Assembly (NCBI GenBank): GCA_036405135.1 | Contig: DASWYF010000022.1 | Span: forward strand, 1 to 64,000 | Direction of reading: 5' to 3' | DNA length: 64,000 nucleotides | Origin: Verrucomicrobiia bacterium | Lineage (GTDB): Bacteria > Verrucomicrobiota > Verrucomicrobiia > Limisphaerales > JAEYXS01 | Part shown: positions 62,374 through 64,000 of the stretch, piece after piece | Layout: each line of letters opens with the position of its first letter | Position numbering within the stretch: the first letter of the stretch is position 1 | Position numbers and translations under genes: made by a program | The notes under the pieces: generated by a model | Databases searched by the model: none | What the model was told of the DNA's origin: nothing | Seen by the model: the letters and a program-made list of their open reading frames with translations, nothing else

Positions 62374-63915
62374 TCACGCCTTCTGCAATTTCGGCTGGCC
62401 GCTTTCTACAACGAACGAGCGGCGCGTGTTCATTGGTGAGCCGGGGCGGGTGACGTATTCCACGGTCTTGTAGTCGGTGCGCCATTGCTTGGGCGTGACT
62501 TCGCAGCGGACGTAGCCGCGCTCGGCGTTGTGGAATTTCACGAAGGGGTTTTCGGAATAGAGCGCGTCGAGATTCTTCGGAATGTTCAGGCCATCGCCGC
62601 TGGAGGAGATGGAGGTGCCGACGAATTCAGTGGCGACGCTCTTGGAGTCGAGGTTGTCGAAGTCTGCGATGAGTTCGTTTGCCCAATTCGTGTGGATGTC
62701 ACCGGCGAGGGCGACGGGATTGGAAATCTTACGGTCGTGCAGGAACTTCAGGAGCTTGCGGCGATCGCCTTCGTAGCCGGGCCACTGATCCATGCTGTAG
62801 CCGACTTCGGCACCGGCCTTGCGGTCCACGCGGGCGATCATGATCTGCTGGGCGAGGATGTTCCAAGTGGAAGCGGATTTGCCGAGGTTGTTGAAAAGCC
62901 AGTCGCGTTGCTTGACGCCGAGCAAGGTGCGGCTTGGGTCGAGCGCTTCATCGCATTGCGGTTTGTTGCCGTCACCACAAGGCTGGTCGGAGCGGTATTG
63001 GCGCGTATCGAGCACTTGGAATTCAGCGAGTTTGCCGAAGTTCAGCTTGCGATAGAGCGTCATGTCCGGGCCTTTCGGCAAGGCAGAGCGCCGCAGGGGC
63101 ATGTTCTCGTAGTAAGCTTGATACGACGCGGCGCGGCGGATGAGGAAGTCTGCGGGGAGAACACCTTTCTCCTCAGAGATGTCGTTCGCGCAGTTGTTGT
63201 CGAACTCATGGTCATCCCAAGTGACGATCCAGGGTGCGGCAGCGTGCATGTTTTGCAAGGCGGGGTCCGCCTTATACTGGGCGTAACGCGAGCGATAACC
63301 GTTCAAGGTTTTGCATTCCGGGCCGACGTGTTTGCGCACCCGTTTATCGATACCCGCGTATTCGTAGATATAGTCACCGAGGTGAAGCACAAGATCGAGG
63401 TCTTCCTTGAGCATGTGCTCGTAGGCAGTGAAGAGGCCGGTCTCGTAATGCTGGCAGGAGGCGAAAGTGAAGCGCAGGCGCTCAGGTGTGCTGTTCTTCG
63501 GGGGCATAGTGCGTGTTCGGCCTTTCGGGCTGAACTCGCTGCCGGCTTTGAATTGATACCAGTACCAGCGGTCCGGCTTCAGTCCATCCGCTTCCACGTG
63601 TACGGAATGGCCCCAATCCGGTGAAGCAATGACGGTGCCTTTCTTCACGACCTTGGCCATGGCTTCATCTTCGGCGATCTGCCAGGAGACCTCAATGGAG
63701 TCCGGCGTCATGCCAAAATCTTCTTCGAGCGGCTTTGGTGCGAGGCGCGTCCAGAGGATCACGCTTTTATCATCGGGATCGCCCGAGGCGACACCGAGTT
63801 GGAAAGGATAGGCGGAGAATTTGGGGTTCTTGGTGACCGCACCCAGCGCATGACCAGACCACAATGCGGCGGCAGCGATCGAGGTGGTGGTGAACAGGAA
63901 GGAGCGGCGGTTCAT
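62374..63915 (-). CDS. phoD: Tat-exported alkaline phosphatase D (PhoD)
   Basis: A 513-residue phosphodiesterase/phosphomonoesterase. The Tat signal is MNRRSFLFTTTSIAAAALWS. An N-terminal Ig-like domain (FQLGVASGDPDDKSVILWTR) precedes the metallophosphatase domain: FTFASCQHYETG, VLHLGDYIYEYAG, IVTWDDHEFDNNCAND, and later VALAGDIHTNWANEL. These hold the Ca/Fe ligands of PhoD. It releases phosphate from phosphate esters outside the cytoplasm, typically under phosphate limitation; no Pho box was recognised. Start at 63915 follows the Tat signal; 63954 would add 13 residues. Confidence 0.92.
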   Translation of the reverse strand: MNRRSFLFTTTSIAAAALWSGHALGAVTKNPKFSAYPFQLGVASGDPDDKSVILWTRLAPKPLEEDFGMTPDSIEVSWQIAEDEAMAKVVKKGTVIASPDWGHSVHVEADGLKPDRWYWYQFKAGSEFSPKGRTRTMPPKNSTPERLRFTFASCQHYETGLFTAYEHMLKEDLDLVLHLGDYIYEYAGIDKRVRKHVGPECKTLNGYRSRYAQYKADPALQNMHAAAPWIVTWDDHEFDNNCANDISEEKGVLPADFLIRRAASYQAYYENMPLRRSALPKGPDMTLYRKLNFGKLAEFQVLDTRQYRSDQPCGDGNKPQCDEALDPSRTLLGVKQRDWLFNNLGKSASTWNILAQQIMIARVDRKAGAEVGYSMDQWPGYEGDRRKLLKFLHDRKISNPVALAGDIHTNWANELIADFDNLDSKSVATEFVGTSISSSGDGLNIPKNLDALYSENPFVKFHNAERGYVRCEVTPKQWRTDYKTVEYVTRPGSPMNTRRSFVVESGQPKLQKA

Positions 63916-64000
63916 TGCCTTGGGCGAGAGCAAGGGATACAGCGGCTGATTCATAAAGATACTTTGGCCAAATAGATCGCGGTCTTGGATTCGTGTGAGG

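Overview
The window looks like a chromosomal segment of a Verrucomicrobiota bacterium, probably of the Pedosphaera/Limisphaerales type; this is an inference from gene content, not a database match. The grounds are two gene pairs of DUF1549/DUF1553 cytochrome-like proteins with Tat-exported DUF1501 proteins (a Planctomycetes-Verrucomicrobia hallmark), Gram-negative envelope genes (lpxB, rseP), the non-mevalonate isoprenoid genes dxr and a long-form ispG, many Tat-secreted oxidoreductases, ankyrin and SMI1 proteins, and GC-rich intergenic hairpin repeats.

Layout. 1-6.5 kb: tRNA-Cys, then a tight operon cdsA-dxr-rseP-ispG plus a small unknown gene. 6.7-8.75 kb: a minus-strand HAD phosphatase and DAHP synthase pair ending in a clear terminator. 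9.1-16.7 kb: DUF1549/DUF1553 and DUF1501 genes separated by a reversed toxin-antitoxin-like pair and a small membrane protein, then a PQQ-type propeller. 16.9-21.5 kb: GAF-cyclase, a large ankyrin protein and an orphan. 21.5-23.15 kb: no gene, but a dense array of perfect hairpins and dispersed repeats. 23.2-28.3 kb: the second DUF1549/DUF1501 pair, interrupted by a four-helix-bundle (S23-like) gene bracketed by 37-bp inverted repeats. 28.3-39 kb: FAD oxidoreductase, AlkB, DUF4870, a RyR-domain cyclase, SMI1/KNR4, Gfo/Idh/MocA, a beta-solenoid membrane protein and an unusual zinc-ribbon SDR. 39.5-48.3 kb: secreted FAD oxidoreductase, an FMN-binding polyferredoxin with its flavinyltransferase ApbE, a protease/SirB1-like fusion and an APC permease. 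48.5-52.6 kb: tRNA-Lys and a PilV-PilW-PilX-like minor pilin set. 52.6-56.6 kb: lpxB with a Gfo/Idh gene, divergent from plsY-gpsA. 56.6-64 kb (all minus): a large NUDT9-like protein, ThrH-like phosphatase, acyl-CoA ligase with an operator-like palindrome in its promoter, YgjP-like metallopeptidase, a VapBC-type pair and PhoD.

The genes group by job: envelope lipid and isoprenoid synthesis (cdsA, dxr, rseP, ispG, plsY, gpsA, lpxB), exported degradation and redox proteins (DUF1549/1501 pairs, PQQ propeller, FAD and Gfo/Idh enzymes, PhoD), extracytoplasmic electron transfer (FMN-binding polyferredoxin, ApbE) and cyclic-nucleotide signalling (two class III cyclases). The most unusual content is (i) the inverted-repeat cassette with a four-helix-bundle gene, (ii) several families of hairpin repeats that sit in spacers, inside reading frames and across stop codons, and (iii) RyR- and NUDT9-type domains in large bacterial proteins. 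No CRISPR array, prophage or transposase gene was seen.
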